Assembly (NCBI GenBank): GCA_048497495.1
Contig: JAFHCF010000197.1
Location: forward strand, 1 to 40,821
Reading direction: 5' to 3'
DNA length: 40,821 nt
Origin: JAFHCF01 sp048497495
Lineage (GTDB): Bacteria; Pseudomonadota; Alphaproteobacteria; Rhizobiales; Ancalomicrobiaceae
The notes under the pieces are model-generated. The model did not search any database. It had not been told where the DNA came from and saw only the letters and a list, made by a program, of their open reading frames with translations. Positions 1-7,727 of this stretch are shown here, piece by piece; position 1 is the first letter of the stretch, and the number at the start of each line of letters is the position of its first letter. Both the position numbers and the translations under genes were made by a program.

Positions 1-5
1 GCTTC

Positions 6-34
6 CGGGCCGGGCGCCCGAACCGCCCGGCCCG
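6..34. terminator. Strong GC hairpin at the window edge
   Basis: Perfect 11-bp inverted arms (6-16 and 24-34) enclose a 7-nt loop. The following bases are pyrimidine-rich (CTCTCTTCTC) but not a clear T run. It may end transcription from a gene to the left of the window, or be a leader structure for the gene at 55. Confidence 0.35.
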
Positions 35-54
35 CCAACCTCTCTTCTCGCCCG

Positions 55-291
55 ATGCAGGATCTGAACATGCAGGCGCTGACCGAGAATGATCTGAACG
101 TGTTGAATGGACTATACGTCATGGAGAGGGAACGAGGGTGGAGTAAAGAGCGATACCGCTTCGTAATGGCCGCTCTCTTTCATGATGGAAGTGACGTCGA
201 CCAAGTAAAATTCGACGAAGAACTCAACCGCCTCATGCTCGCCGAGGGAATGATGTCCTCGAATGACAATGGGGGGTCGCGCCATGACTGA
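55..291 (+). CDS. Small hypothetical phage protein
   Basis: A 78-residue acidic protein with no family I recognise. It contains no membrane segment or cysteine motif; the middle is likely helical. Its stop overlaps the start of the ParB-like gene (ATGACTGA), which suggests translational coupling in the phage early operon. No convincing ribosome binding site precedes the ATG at 55, and an in-frame ATG at 70 is an alternative start. The gene is visibly less GC-rich than its neighbours, with several A/T-ending codons, as is common for phage accessory genes. The coding call rests on operon position and amino acid balance. Confidence 0.55.
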   Translation: MQDLNMQALTENDLNVLNGLYVMERERGWSKERYRFVMAALFHDGSDVDQVKFDEELNRLMLAEGMMSSNDNGGSRHD

Positions 292-1168
292 GATTTCCCT
301 CATCCCCATCGCCGCCATCGTCGCATCCGATCGTCTGCGCCCGGTCGACGAAGCCTGGGCGGAAGCGCTGGCCGAATCCATCCGCGATCACGGGCTCGAA
401 CAGCCGATCGTGGTGCGCGTGGTCCGGTCTGCCCAGGACCCGCTCAAGAATGACGATCTGACCATCCGGGCCTCTCCCACCGGCTACGTCGACCACTATG
501 AACTCGTCGCCGGAGCCCACCGTCTGGCGGCGATCCGGCGACTGGGTTTCGACGAGATCCCAGCCATCGTCCGCGACCTGACGGCGGACGAAGCGCGGAT
601 CGTCGAGATCGACGAGAACGTCATGCGGCGGGAGCTTTCGGAGCTCGACAAATCGGTCTTTTTGGCCGAGCGCAGCGCTGTCTGGGTCCGGCTGTATCCC
701 GAGACGGCACACGGTGGCGCCCGTAAGTCACGGAAAAAGCAGGGCAGAAATCAAGTCGCCAACTTGGCGACTTGGTCCTGCTTCTCGAAGGACGCCGCCG
801 AAAAAACCGGCATGTCGGAACGGTCGATCCAGCGGTATTGCCGAATCGCCAAGGAACTCGGCCCCGAGGCGATCACCGCGCTGCGCGCCACGCCGCTGGC
901 CGACAATCAGGCGCAGCTCCTCCTGCTCACCCGGATGGCGCCGGCCGAGCGCGAGGCGGCGATCACCGCGGCGGTGGCCGCCAAGTCGACGACGGTGTCG
1001 GCGGCGCTGCGGTCGGTCGGCCTCGGCCGGCCGGCTCGATCCGCCGACGAGGAGACCTATCGCAAGCTCTGCGAGCTGTGGGATCGCGCCGGCGCCAAGG
1101 TGCGGAAGCGGTTCACCGCCCGCATCGGCCTCGGCGACGACGACACCGACGAGACGGTCGCGGCGTGA
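284..1168 (+). CDS. ParB/Srx-like DNA-binding protein of the Mu-like prophage
   Basis: A 294-residue protein. The N-terminal ~130 residues form a ParB/Srx fold with the ELVAGAHRLAA box (the usual GERRxxA position) and the EIDENVMRRELS segment that ends the domain. A helix-turn-helix follows (AEKTGMSERSIQRY), then an alanine-rich helical C-terminus. Such proteins are common beside muA in alphaproteobacterial transposable phages; their role there is not settled (DNA binding or gene control rather than plasmid-type partition is my inference). I chose the ATG at 284 because a GGGGGG tract sits about 8 nt upstream and it overlaps the previous stop; an in-frame ATG at 263 also exists. A 23-bp palindrome lies within the coding sequence at the linker before the HTH. 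Confidence 0.8.
   Translation: MTEISLIPIAAIVASDRLRPVDEAWAEALAESIRDHGLEQPIVVRVVRSAQDPLKNDDLTIRASPTGYVDHYELVAGAHRLAAIRRLGFDEIPAIVRDLTADEARIVEIDENVMRRELSELDKSVFLAERSAVWVRLYPETAHGGARKSRKKQGRNQVANLATWSCFSKDAAEKTGMSERSIQRYCRIAKELGPEAITALRATPLADNQAQLLLLTRMAPAEREAAITAAVAAKSTTVSAALRSVGLGRPARSADEETYRKLCELWDRAGAKVRKRFTARIGLGDDDTDETVAA
752..774. repeat. 23-bp perfect palindrome inside the ParB-like gene
   Basis: Arms CAAGTCGCCAA and TTGGCGACTTG are exact reverse complements around a single central C at 763. It encodes the residues QVANLAT in the ParB-like protein. It could be a binding site for the protein itself, a transcript hairpin, or a constraint of the protein sequence. Confidence 0.6.
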
Positions 1169-1190
1169 CGTGAGGCAAGGGGCGGGGGTG

Positions 1191-1682
1191 ATGGGCAAGA
1201 GCGCGAAGAAGCTGGACGGGCGGCAGGGCGATCTCTTCGTCCATGCCGAGCTGTTCCCGGTGCGCCGGCCGGTCGAGCTGGCGCGGCCGGTCGATCTCAG
1301 CTTGCGGATCAAGACACTGATGGGGCGCGCGCTCAAGGAATGCCCGGACTCCGCCTCGATCGTCGCCGCCCGGATCACCGAGATGACCGGCCGGGATCTC
1401 TCCGCCGATGCTCTCTACGCCTACACCGCCCCGACCAAGCCGGAGCACGACATCGGCGTCACCCGCTTCGTCGCCTTCGTCCGCGCCACGGAAGCCCTGT
1501 GGCTGTGGGACGAGCTGGTACGGGATGACGGCCTCGTCGTGCTGCAGGAGCGCGAGGCGCTGTTCGCCCAGGCCGGTCTGCTGCGGCAGGAGAAGGCGCG
1601 CCTGGAGGCGAAGCTCAAGGAAATCGACAAGGAACTCGCCGCCGAGCCGGTGGCCGTCACTCGCCGGGGAGCGCGGACATGA
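1191..1682 (+). CDS. Hypothetical protein of the prophage early operon, coiled-coil C-terminus
   Basis: A 163-residue protein without a family name I can give. The N-terminus is basic. The centre contains a helical segment (SLRIKTLMGRALKEC) and a stretch resembling a small DNA-binding fold (ARITEMTGRDLSADALYAY). The last 50 residues are rich in E, K, Q and L and should form a coiled coil. The ATG at 1191 follows a GGGGCGGGGG tract. It sits between the ParB-like gene and muA, where many Mu-like phages of alphaproteobacteria carry a gene of this size. It ends in the first copy of a 12-bp direct repeat. Confidence 0.7.
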   Translation: MGKSAKKLDGRQGDLFVHAELFPVRRPVELARPVDLSLRIKTLMGRALKECPDSASIVAARITEMTGRDLSADALYAYTAPTKPEHDIGVTRFVAFVRATEALWLWDELVRDDGLVVLQEREALFAQAGLLRQEKARLEAKLKEIDKELAAEPVAVTRRGART

Positions 1683-2041
1683 CCAGATCAGTCCAGAATC
1701 CGAACAAAGCCATCTCCGCGCGCCTCGTCGATCAGCGTGGAGACGAAGACCACACCCATGTCGACCATCTCGGGCTCGAAGTCGACCGGTGCACCGGGAA
1801 AGCGGTGGTTCTTCAGAAACCTGACGATCTCATTTTCGATCTCGTCGAGCCCACCGGTTCCACTCGCTACGACGAGGCGCTGAAGCGCGGACCGCGCCAG
1901 TGCCTCAAGAGCGACCTTGATCGCAAGATCGATGAACAGGTTGCGGTCCTCGTCCGTCATTTCGGTCTCTCCAAGAGTGAAAGCTACCTCCGCAGCATCG
2001 CCGAAACGACCGTGATGGCCAACTGGAAGGCGCGGACATGA
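1679..2041 (+). CDS. Alternative rightward frame opposite the antisense gene
   Basis: A 120-codon rightward frame fits exactly between the upstream gene and muA, with ATGA overlaps at both ends, which would normally favour it. Its composition is polar and uneven for the first 80 residues (many D, H, R, Q), although the C-terminal 35 residues look more natural. The opposite strand encodes a better balanced protein with a strong ribosome binding site. I keep this frame as the less likely reading. Confidence 0.3.
   Translation: MTRSVQNPNKAISARLVDQRGDEDHTHVDHLGLEVDRCTGKAVVLQKPDDLIFDLVEPTGSTRYDEALKRGPRQCLKSDLDRKIDEQVAVLVRHFGLSKSESYLRSIAETTVMANWKART
1688..1960 (-). CDS. Antisense small protein, possible prophage cargo (moron) gene
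   Basis: A 90-residue protein read leftward against all surrounding phage genes. Composition is that of a normal helical soluble protein, with DRNLFIDLAIKVALEALARSA near the start and a hydrophobic GVVFVSTLIDEA near the end. GGAGAG lies 6-11 nt upstream of its ATG (plus-strand 1967-1972), a clear ribosome binding site. No family is recognised. Position between 12-bp direct repeats, reversed orientation and slightly lower GC suggest an inserted accessory gene with its own expression. A rightward frame overlaps it completely, so only one is likely real. Confidence 0.55.
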   Translation of the reverse strand: MTDEDRNLFIDLAIKVALEALARSALQRLVVASGTGGLDEIENEIVRFLKNHRFPGAPVDFEPEMVDMGVVFVSTLIDEARGDGFVRILD

Positions 2042-3987
2042 ACATCGCCACCGCCGCGCCGCGCGAATGGTTCACCCCGGCCGAGCTGCTCGAGATCCGC
2101 TCGATCGCCCTTCCCGACACCATCCGCGGCATCAACCTCCTCGCCGAGCGCGAGAACTGGCGCGCCGACGGCGCCCGGGCTCGCATCCGCTTCGGCCAGG
2201 GTGGCGGCTACGAGTACCATTTCAGCCTCTTCCCCGCCGAAGTGCAGGCGGCGATCATCGCGGTGTCGCGGCCCGCGATCGAGATGCCGGCGTCGTCGCG
2301 CTCCGCCAGCCTGTGGGCGTCGTTCGAGCGGCTGCCGGGCAAGGCGAAGACGGAAGCGGCGCGCCGCCTCGCGGCGGTCGACAAGGTCGACCTGCTGGCG
2401 AAGACGATGACGCGCCAGCTCGCCGCCGGCTTCGTGGCGAAGGAAATCGACGTCTCGATCCGCACCTTGTGGAACTGGGTGGCGCTGGCGGCCGACGTCG
2501 CCCGCGCCGATCGCCTCGCCGCTCTGGCGCCGCGCCATGCCGGCCGCACGGCAACCGCCGAGTGCGATCCGCGCGCCTGGGATGCGATCGTCGCCGACTA
2601 TCTCAGGCCGGAATATCCCGCCTTCGAGACCTGTTTCGACCGGCTCACGCGCGCCGCGGCGGTCCACGGATGGTCGCCGATTCCCTCGTCGAAGACGCTG
2701 CAGCGGCGGATCGACGCCGAATTCCCTCGTGCGGTGCGGACGTTGCTGCGCGAGGGCCGCGAGGCAGCGGCGCGGATCTATCCGCATCAGCGGCGCGACC
2801 GCTCGATCTTCCACGGGCTGCAAGCCGTCAATGCCGACGGCCACAAGTTCGATGTGTTCGTTCGTTGGGAAGACGGGACGATCTCGCGGCCGATGATGAT
2901 CGGCTTTCAGGATCTCTATTCCGGCGCGATCCTCGCCCATCGCATCGACGCTTCGGAAAACAAGGTGATGGTGAGGTTGGCCTTCGCCGACGTCGTCTCG
3001 ACCTGGGGAATCCCGGAGCTGGCATGGCTCGACAACGGCCGCGCCTTCGCCTCGAAGTGGATCACCGGCCGGATGGCCAACCGCTTCCGCTTCAAGGTGA
3101 AGGACGAGGAGCCGGAAGGCATTTTCAAGATGCTCGGCGTCGAGGTCCATTGGACGACGCCCTATCACGGTCAGGCCAAGCCGATCGAGCGGGCGTGGCG
3201 GACGATGTGCGAGGAGATCTCCAAGCACCCGGCCTTTGCCTGCGCCTACACCGGCAACTCGCCCACCGCCAAGCCCGACAACTACGGCAAGTCAGCGATC
3301 CCGATCGACCGATTCCGCGCCACCGTCGCCGCCGAGATCGCCGCCCACAACGCCCGGCCGGGCCGCAAGAGCGCCACCGCCAAGGGCCGCTCCTTCCTCG
3401 CCACGCTTCAGGATTCGCTCGGCCGCGACGGCGTCATGGTGCGCCGCGCCACCGCCGAGCAGCGCCGTCTGCTGCTCGCCGCCTCGGAGGCCGTGACGGT
3501 GCGCAAGCCGACCGGCGAGATCCAACTGCTCGGCAGCCGCTACTGGGACGAGGCCCTCGTCGACCTGATGGGCGAGAAGGTCACGGTGCGGTTCGATCCG
3601 CAGGATCTGACACTGCCGATCGCCGTCTACACCCGCGACAACAGGTTCATTTGCGAGGCCGAGGCGCTCGGCGACGTCGCCTTCAACGATGTCGACGCGG
3701 CCCGCGATCACGCCCGCCGGCGCGGCGACTTCCTCAAGGCGCAGAAGGCGTTCTCGGCCGCTGAACAGCGCCTCGACATCGACGAGCTGGCGGCGCTGCT
3801 GCCGGCGGCCGAGGCCCCGGTACCGGAGAGCCCGCGCGTCGTGAAAATCCCGCGTTTCGGCCGGGGGCGGTCCGCCGCCGCAGTGTCGATGGACGCCCTG
3901 GAGGGGGATGTCTTCGCTCGAGGCGTCGAGGCGCTGTCGAGCGGGGTCGTCGCCTTCCGGCAACGAAACACCGACGGGGCGTCCTGA
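2038..3987 (+). CDS. muA: MuA-type DDE transposase
   Basis: A 649-residue protein, close to the 663 residues of phage Mu MuA. Residues ~10-70 match the Mu-type N-terminal DNA-binding domain (WFTPAELLEI, RGINLLAERENW, GGGYEYHFSLFP). A helical end-binding region follows. The catalytic triad is visible and correctly spaced: D267 (NADGHKF), D332 (LDNGRAFASKW) and E384 (KPIERAWRT), against D269, D336 and E392 in Mu. A beta-barrel domain (~residues 480-560) and a C-terminal tail follow. It would cut and join phage ends for replicative transposition and would work with the adjacent MuB. The frame is intact, so the enzyme may still be functional even though the phage is not. The start overlaps the preceding stop codon. 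Confidence 0.95.
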   Translation: MNIATAAPREWFTPAELLEIRSIALPDTIRGINLLAERENWRADGARARIRFGQGGGYEYHFSLFPAEVQAAIIAVSRPAIEMPASSRSASLWASFERLPGKAKTEAARRLAAVDKVDLLAKTMTRQLAAGFVAKEIDVSIRTLWNWVALAADVARADRLAALAPRHAGRTATAECDPRAWDAIVADYLRPEYPAFETCFDRLTRAAAVHGWSPIPSSKTLQRRIDAEFPRAVRTLLREGREAAARIYPHQRRDRSIFHGLQAVNADGHKFDVFVRWEDGTISRPMMIGFQDLYSGAILAHRIDASENKVMVRLAFADVVSTWGIPELAWLDNGRAFASKWITGRMANRFRFKVKDEEPEGIFKMLGVEVHWTTPYHGQAKPIERAWRTMCEEISKHPAFACAYTGNSPTAKPDNYGKSAIPIDRFRATVAAEIAAHNARPGRKSATAKGRSFLATLQDSLGRDGVMVRRATAEQRRLLLAASEAVTVRKPTGEIQLLGSRYWDEALVDLMGEKVTVRFDPQDLTLPIAVYTRDNRFICEAEALGDVAFNDVDAARDHARRRGDFLKAQKAFSAAEQRLDIDELAALLPAAEAPVPESPRVVKIPRFGRGRSAAAVSMDALEGDVFARGVEALSSGVVAFRQRNTDGAS

Positions 3988-4062
3988 TCGGATCTCAGGG
4001 CGAGGCTGCCACCTCGCCCACCGATCTGGAGCCCGTCGGCTGGTCAACGGAGAAAGAAGACC

Positions 4063-5100
4063 ATGAACGAACAGAACACTTACGAAATCGCGGCGCAAGA
4101 GCCTTCAGAGGTCGAGGGATGGGCGCCGCCGAAGTCGCGACCGACCCACCTCGCCGAGCCGGCGCTGAAGGAATGGGAAGATCTGACCGCCAAGGTGCGG
4201 GAGGTCGCCCGCCTCGGCGGCATGATCAAGACCGACGTGGCGAAGCGCGCCGACATGCCGCTCGGAACCTTCTCGCCCTGGTATGACGGCTCCTACGGCG
4301 GCAACTACGCCAATCAGGCGACCAAAATCCGGAATTTTCTGCGGTCACACGAGGAGACGATCGCCGCCAATGCCGCCGCGATCGAGGAGCCGGAGTGGGT
4401 CGACACTCCGACCGCCCTCCGCGTCATGAACGCACTCTCCTATGCCCAACAGGCGCCGGCGATGGCGACGATCACGCTGGGGTCGGGGATGGGAAAGACC
4501 ACCTGCGCCAAGCGCTACGCGCAGACCCATCCGAATGCCTATCGGGTCGTCCTGCGGCCGTCGATTTCCTCGGTCAGCGCGGTTCTACGCGAGGTCGCCA
4601 AGGCGCTCGGCATCCAGGAGCGCGACCCCAACAAGTTGCCGGAGGCGATCGGCGAGAAGGTCAAGCGCAACGGCAAGCGCTCGCTGTTGATGATCGACGA
4701 GGCGCAATGGGCGACCGACCGCGCCGTCAACGAGCTGCGCTTCTTCCTCGACGAATACGGATGCGGTTTGGCGCTGCTGGGCAATGACGAGGTCAACAGC
4801 CGCTTCGGATCCACGACGCCGAAGGAAGGCATGGCCCAGATCCACCGGCGCACCGGGGCGCGCATCCGCGTCTTGAAGCCGACCCCCGCCGACATCTCGA
4901 TGTTCGTGGCGGCTTGGGGATTCGAGGATCCGGACGTCGTCCGGCTCCTGAAGGTGATCGGCGGCAAGCCCGGCTACCTCGGTCAGATCACCGAGACGAT
5001 CAAACTGGCCTCGATCCTCGCCGCCGGAGCCGGCCGGCCGATCGACGCCGCCGCCATCCGTCAGGCCTGGGACAACCGGGCGAGCGAGGAGGTGCGCTGA
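4063..5100 (+). CDS. muB: MuB-type transposition target ATPase
   Basis: A 345-residue AAA+ ATPase. The N-terminal ~95 residues hold a helix-turn-helix (KTDVAKRADMPLGTFSPWY) like the MuB/lambda-repressor-type domain. Walker A is GSGMGKTT at 140-147 and Walker B LLMIDEAQ at ~208-215. The C-terminal region (GGKPGYLGQITETIK) matches the MuB C-terminal domain. In Mu, MuB binds DNA, selects targets and stimulates MuA. The ATG is preceded by GGAG about 12 nt upstream. The gene is 75 bp after muA and overlaps the next gene at TGATG. Confidence 0.92.
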   Translation: MNEQNTYEIAAQEPSEVEGWAPPKSRPTHLAEPALKEWEDLTAKVREVARLGGMIKTDVAKRADMPLGTFSPWYDGSYGGNYANQATKIRNFLRSHEETIAANAAAIEEPEWVDTPTALRVMNALSYAQQAPAMATITLGSGMGKTTCAKRYAQTHPNAYRVVLRPSISSVSAVLREVAKALGIQERDPNKLPEAIGEKVKRNGKRSLLMIDEAQWATDRAVNELRFFLDEYGCGLALLGNDEVNSRFGSTTPKEGMAQIHRRTGARIRVLKPTPADISMFVAAWGFEDPDVVRLLKVIGGKPGYLGQITETIKLASILAAGAGRPIDAAAIRQAWDNRASEEVR

Positions 5101-5297
5101 TGTCCGAACGCCCCATCCCCCTCGCCGATTTCGACGACGCCCGCCCGGTCGTCTGCCACGTCGTGGTCGACGGCCGCTCGTGGCGGGCCTCCGGCACCTG
5201 GATCGACCGCGCCCTCGGCCCGGTCGTCATCCTCCAGCTCGCCCCCGAGACCTGCCCGCCGGTGATCGAAGTTCGCGCCAACACGAGGAGGCAGTGA
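5100..5297 (+). CDS. Small hypothetical phage protein (65 aa)
   Basis: A 65-residue protein starting at the ATG that overlaps the muB stop and ending in an ATG overlap with the next gene. The middle segment (VVCHVVVDGRSWRASGTWID) suggests a small beta-sheet fold. No family is recognised. The coding call depends on the tight operon overlaps on both sides. Confidence 0.6.
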   Translation: MSERPIPLADFDDARPVVCHVVVDGRSWRASGTWIDRALGPVVILQLAPETCPPVIEVRANTRRQ

Positions 5298-5791
5298 TGT
5301 CCGATCAACTCCTCTCCACCTCGATCAAATGGTTGGCGGGCGCCTTCGCCGAGGCGGGCGCCGGCCGGCCGTTGATCATCGAAGCGCCGGTGGCGGCGAC
5401 CTTCGCGCTCGCCCTCGACATGGCGGGCGCCCGCCTCGAGGAAATGGACGAGATGGTCTCGTCCGACGACCGGCTCCGGCACGAACTGGCGATCGCCCGG
5501 GCCGAGATCGCGCACCTGGAGCTGCGGCTGCGCTGCGCCGAGACTCTCGCGGCGGGAGGCTCGGCGGCGCCGGGCCCCGGGCGGCCGATCGAGCCGAGCG
5601 CCGCCTCGCTCGCCACCACCCGCGCCTGTTTCGAGCGCGATCGGGCGCAGCGGTCCCCCTACGCCCCGATGGTCAAGGGGCGAGAAGAGAGCCGGCATCG
5701 GACGGCCGAAATCATCGACTTGACAGAGGAGCTCGGCCGCGAAAAGCGCACCGCGCGCCACCCGGCGCCGACGGATGGAGGCGCGGCATGA
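5297..5791 (+). CDS. Hypothetical phage protein with helical centre
   Basis: A 164-residue protein beginning at the ATG that overlaps the previous stop (TGATG), with GAGGAGG just upstream as a strong ribosome binding site. Residues ~25-85 are helical (alternating A, L, E, R) and the C-terminus is charged and probably disordered. No recognised domain. It lies between muB and the DnaA-like gene in the early operon and overlaps the latter by ATGA. Confidence 0.65.
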   Translation: MSDQLLSTSIKWLAGAFAEAGAGRPLIIEAPVAATFALALDMAGARLEEMDEMVSSDDRLRHELAIARAEIAHLELRLRCAETLAAGGSAAPGPGRPIEPSAASLATTRACFERDRAQRSPYAPMVKGREESRHRTAEIIDLTEELGREKRTARHPAPTDGGAA

Positions 5792-6459
5792 TCCATCATC
5801 AGCCGACCATCCGGGCGATCCGTGACGCCACTTGCGCGCATTACGACATCCGCGTCGGCGATCTCCTGTCGGCGCGGCGGACGCGGACGATCACCCGGCC
5901 GCGCCAGGTGGTGATGTGGCTGGCGAAACAGCTGACGCCCCGCTCGTTGCCGGAGATCGGCCGTCATCTCGGCGGGCGCGACCATACGACGGTGCTGCAC
6001 GGAATCCGGGTGATCGAGGCGCGGATCGCCACCGATCCCCGTCTGCGCGAGGACGTGGAGACGATCAGCGCGGCGCTCGGCGCGGTGACCGAGGGCGGCC
6101 ATCTCGCCCCAGATCTCCGCGTCGAGGTCGATCCGCTGGCGGTGGCGATGCACATCGCCACGGCATCCGGGGCGGCGGTCTCTGTGTCGGTCGTCGACAT
6201 CGAGGCGATGGCGCGCTGCCTCGTCGGCTACGCGCTCGTGCTCGGCGCCATCACTCTGACCGGAGAGGACGAGCCAGACCCCGAGATGGCGCCGATCGAG
6301 GTGCCGACCGTCCCGGCCGCGCTGGCCGAGGCGCTCCAGGTGGCGCGCCTCGCCTGGCGCGTCTTCGAGGGCGCGCGCTTCGGGCGCGGCGAAACCGCCG
6401 CTCTCTATCAGCTTTCAAAGGCGCTGAAAGCCCTCTTCGAAACCCATTCCAACTCATGA
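5788..6459 (+). CDS. Protein with DnaA domain IV-like DNA-binding region
   Basis: A 223-residue protein. Residues ~1-95 match the C-terminal DNA-binding domain of the replication initiator DnaA. The DnaA signature GGRDHTTVLHG is intact, and the preceding helix RPRQVVMWLAKQLTPRSLPEIGRHL-type arrangement is canonical. The AAA+ domain of DnaA is absent. The rest (~100-223) is a helical region of unknown function. In a Mu-like phage it may recognise DnaA-box-like sites to recruit replication or to control transcription; that role is inference. It overlaps its upstream neighbour by ATGA and is followed by the Gam gene after 11 bp. Confidence 0.85.
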   Translation: MIHHQPTIRAIRDATCAHYDIRVGDLLSARRTRTITRPRQVVMWLAKQLTPRSLPEIGRHLGGRDHTTVLHGIRVIEARIATDPRLREDVETISAALGAVTEGGHLAPDLRVEVDPLAVAMHIATASGAAVSVSVVDIEAMARCLVGYALVLGAITLTGEDEPDPEMAPIEVPTVPAALAEALQVARLAWRVFEGARFGRGETAALYQLSKALKALFETHSNS

Positions 6460-6470
6460 GGGGCTGACCC

Positions 6471-6995
6471 ATGGCCAAGAAGACCAAGACCGCCGGCGCC
6501 AACATCCCGGTGCCGCAGAGCCGCGACGAGGCCGCCCAGGCCGTCGCCCGCATCGGCGTCATCAACCGCGGCGTCGCCCGTCGCGAGGCCGACATGAACG
6601 ACCGCCTCGCCAAGATCAAGGAAGCGGTCGAGGCCGAGGTCGCCCCGTCGCGTACCGAAGCCGAGCAGCTCACCGAGGGCCTGAAGATCTGGGCCGAGGC
6701 CAACCGCCGCGATCTGACCGGCGGCGACAAGACCAAGACCGTCGATCTCGGTGCCGGGCTGATCAAGTGGCGGTCGAAGCCGGCCAAGGTGACGATCCGC
6801 GGCATGGAGGCGGTGATCGCCGCGATCAAGACGCTCGGCCTGCGCAAGTTCATCCGCACCACCGAAGAGGTGAACAAGGAGGCCATGCTCCTCGATAAGG
6901 ACAAGGCCCGCACCGTTCCCGGCGTCACGATCGGATCCGACGGCGAAGACTTCGTCGTCGAGCCCTTCGAGGTCGAACTGGCGGGGGTGGTGTGA
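6471..6995 (+). CDS. gam: Gam-like host-nuclease inhibitor
   Basis: A 174-residue protein matching the phage Mu Gam family in length and layout. Two long charged helices (residues ~18-75) are followed by the TVDLGAGLIKWRSKP beta region and a C-terminal section ending in VPGVTIGSDGEDFVVEPFEVEL. Mu Gam binds linear DNA ends and protects them from exonucleases, and is an orthologue of bacterial Ku. Position after muA and muB is the usual one. The ATG follows GAGGGG-like sequence at the end of the preceding gene. Confidence 0.88.
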   Translation: MAKKTKTAGANIPVPQSRDEAAQAVARIGVINRGVARREADMNDRLAKIKEAVEAEVAPSRTEAEQLTEGLKIWAEANRRDLTGGDKTKTVDLGAGLIKWRSKPAKVTIRGMEAVIAAIKTLGLRKFIRTTEEVNKEAMLLDKDKARTVPGVTIGSDGEDFVVEPFEVELAGVV

Positions 6996-7282
6996 TGGCC
7001 GACCGGTCTTTCCTCACCGAAAACGATGCCGAGCGGATGAAAGCGCGCGCCGGCACACCCTTCCGTCCCTCCAACGGCTTCGAGGGCGAACTGTTCTACG
7101 GGCAGTGGTGTGCCGATTGCCGGTGCGATGCCGCCTTCCGGGCCGATCCCGACAACAACCGTGGCTGCCCGATCTGGGTGGACGCCCAGGCCTTTGTTGC
7201 GACCGACCCGGACTATCCGAAGGCGCTGATCTGGGGTGACGACGGCCAGCCGCGCTGCACGGCCCACCAGCCGGAGGACTGA
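6995..7282 (+). CDS. Cysteine-rich small phage protein
   Basis: A 95-residue protein with the pattern FYGQWCADCRCD, then RGCPIW, then PRCTAHQPED. These cysteines suggest a small zinc-binding fold. Proteins with a WCxxC...C..I...YP..W...G.P.CT layout are common hypothetical phage proteins, as I recall. The ATG at 6995 overlaps the Gam stop; a GTG at 6992 would add one residue. Function is unknown. Confidence 0.75.
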   Translation: MADRSFLTENDAERMKARAGTPFRPSNGFEGELFYGQWCADCRCDAAFRADPDNNRGCPIWVDAQAFVATDPDYPKALIWGDDGQPRCTAHQPED

Positions 7283-7285
7283 CCC

Positions 7286-7444
7286 ATGACCCAACAGGAC
7301 TTCGAAGACGCCGTCGCCGATCTCGTGACGGACGCAACCCAATCAGGGCTCACGCGCGACGAGATCATAGATGGGTTGGCGTGCCAGCTCCAACTGCTCA
7401 ACGACGAGCAGGCTGCAGAAGAGGCGGAGGCCGATCATGACTGA
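7286..7444 (+). CDS. Very small acidic phage protein (52 aa)
   Basis: Starts ATG 3 nt after the previous stop, with CCGGAGGA just upstream as a ribosome binding site. It encodes a 52-residue acidic, helical protein that begins MTQQDFEDAVADLV and ends in EEAEADHD. Its last 8 nt overlap the start of the next gene. No family assigned. Confidence 0.6.
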   Translation: MTQQDFEDAVADLVTDATQSGLTRDEIIDGLACQLQLLNDEQAAEEAEADHD

Positions 7445-7679
7445 TCCCATCCTCCTCACCCATGCGGCCTATGCGCTCGTCGACGGCGATCGGCGGCCGG
7501 AGATCGGCGACGTCCTCACGGTGGCGGTGCGGGGAAATCTCGCCTTCGAGATCGACGCGACCGTCATCGCCCTCGAGATCACCGACGACGGCGAGGAGGC
7601 GATCCTCCTCGACGACACCGGCGCCCGCTGGGCGCTGCCGATGCAACCCCTGCCGGAACGTGCGGAGGCGAGACGATGA
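7437..7679 (+). CDS. Small hypothetical phage protein (80 aa)
   Basis: An 80-residue protein starting at the ATG that overlaps the preceding stop by 8 nt. Alternating hydrophobic strands (GDVLTVAVRGNLAFEIDATVIALEI) suggest a small beta-barrel. The ribosome binding site is GAGGCGGAGG in the end of the previous gene. No recognised family. Confidence 0.65.
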   Translation: MTDPILLTHAAYALVDGDRRPEIGDVLTVAVRGNLAFEIDATVIALEITDDGEEAILLDDTGARWALPMQPLPERAEARR

Positions 7680-7727
7680 TCTCCGTTCGCCATATGATTG
7701 CGCCCTATAACAGCGGGGGAGCGGACC

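Larger units (their letters stand above)
1671..2041. repeat. 12-bp direct repeats bracketing an insert before muA
   Basis: GCGCGGACATGA occurs at 1671-1682 and again at 2030-2041, 359 bp apart. Each copy carries a TGA stop overlapping an ATG. The same gene-junction sequence therefore bounds both sides of the interval that holds the antisense gene, as expected if a cassette entered an original direct junction between the gene at 1191 and muA. Confidence 0.6.

Noticed and set aside
7676..7727. ATG at 7676 overlapping the previous stop
   Set aside because: Its frame gives an arginine/alanine-rich shadow translation; the gene starting at 7728 has a better ribosome binding site and protein composition.
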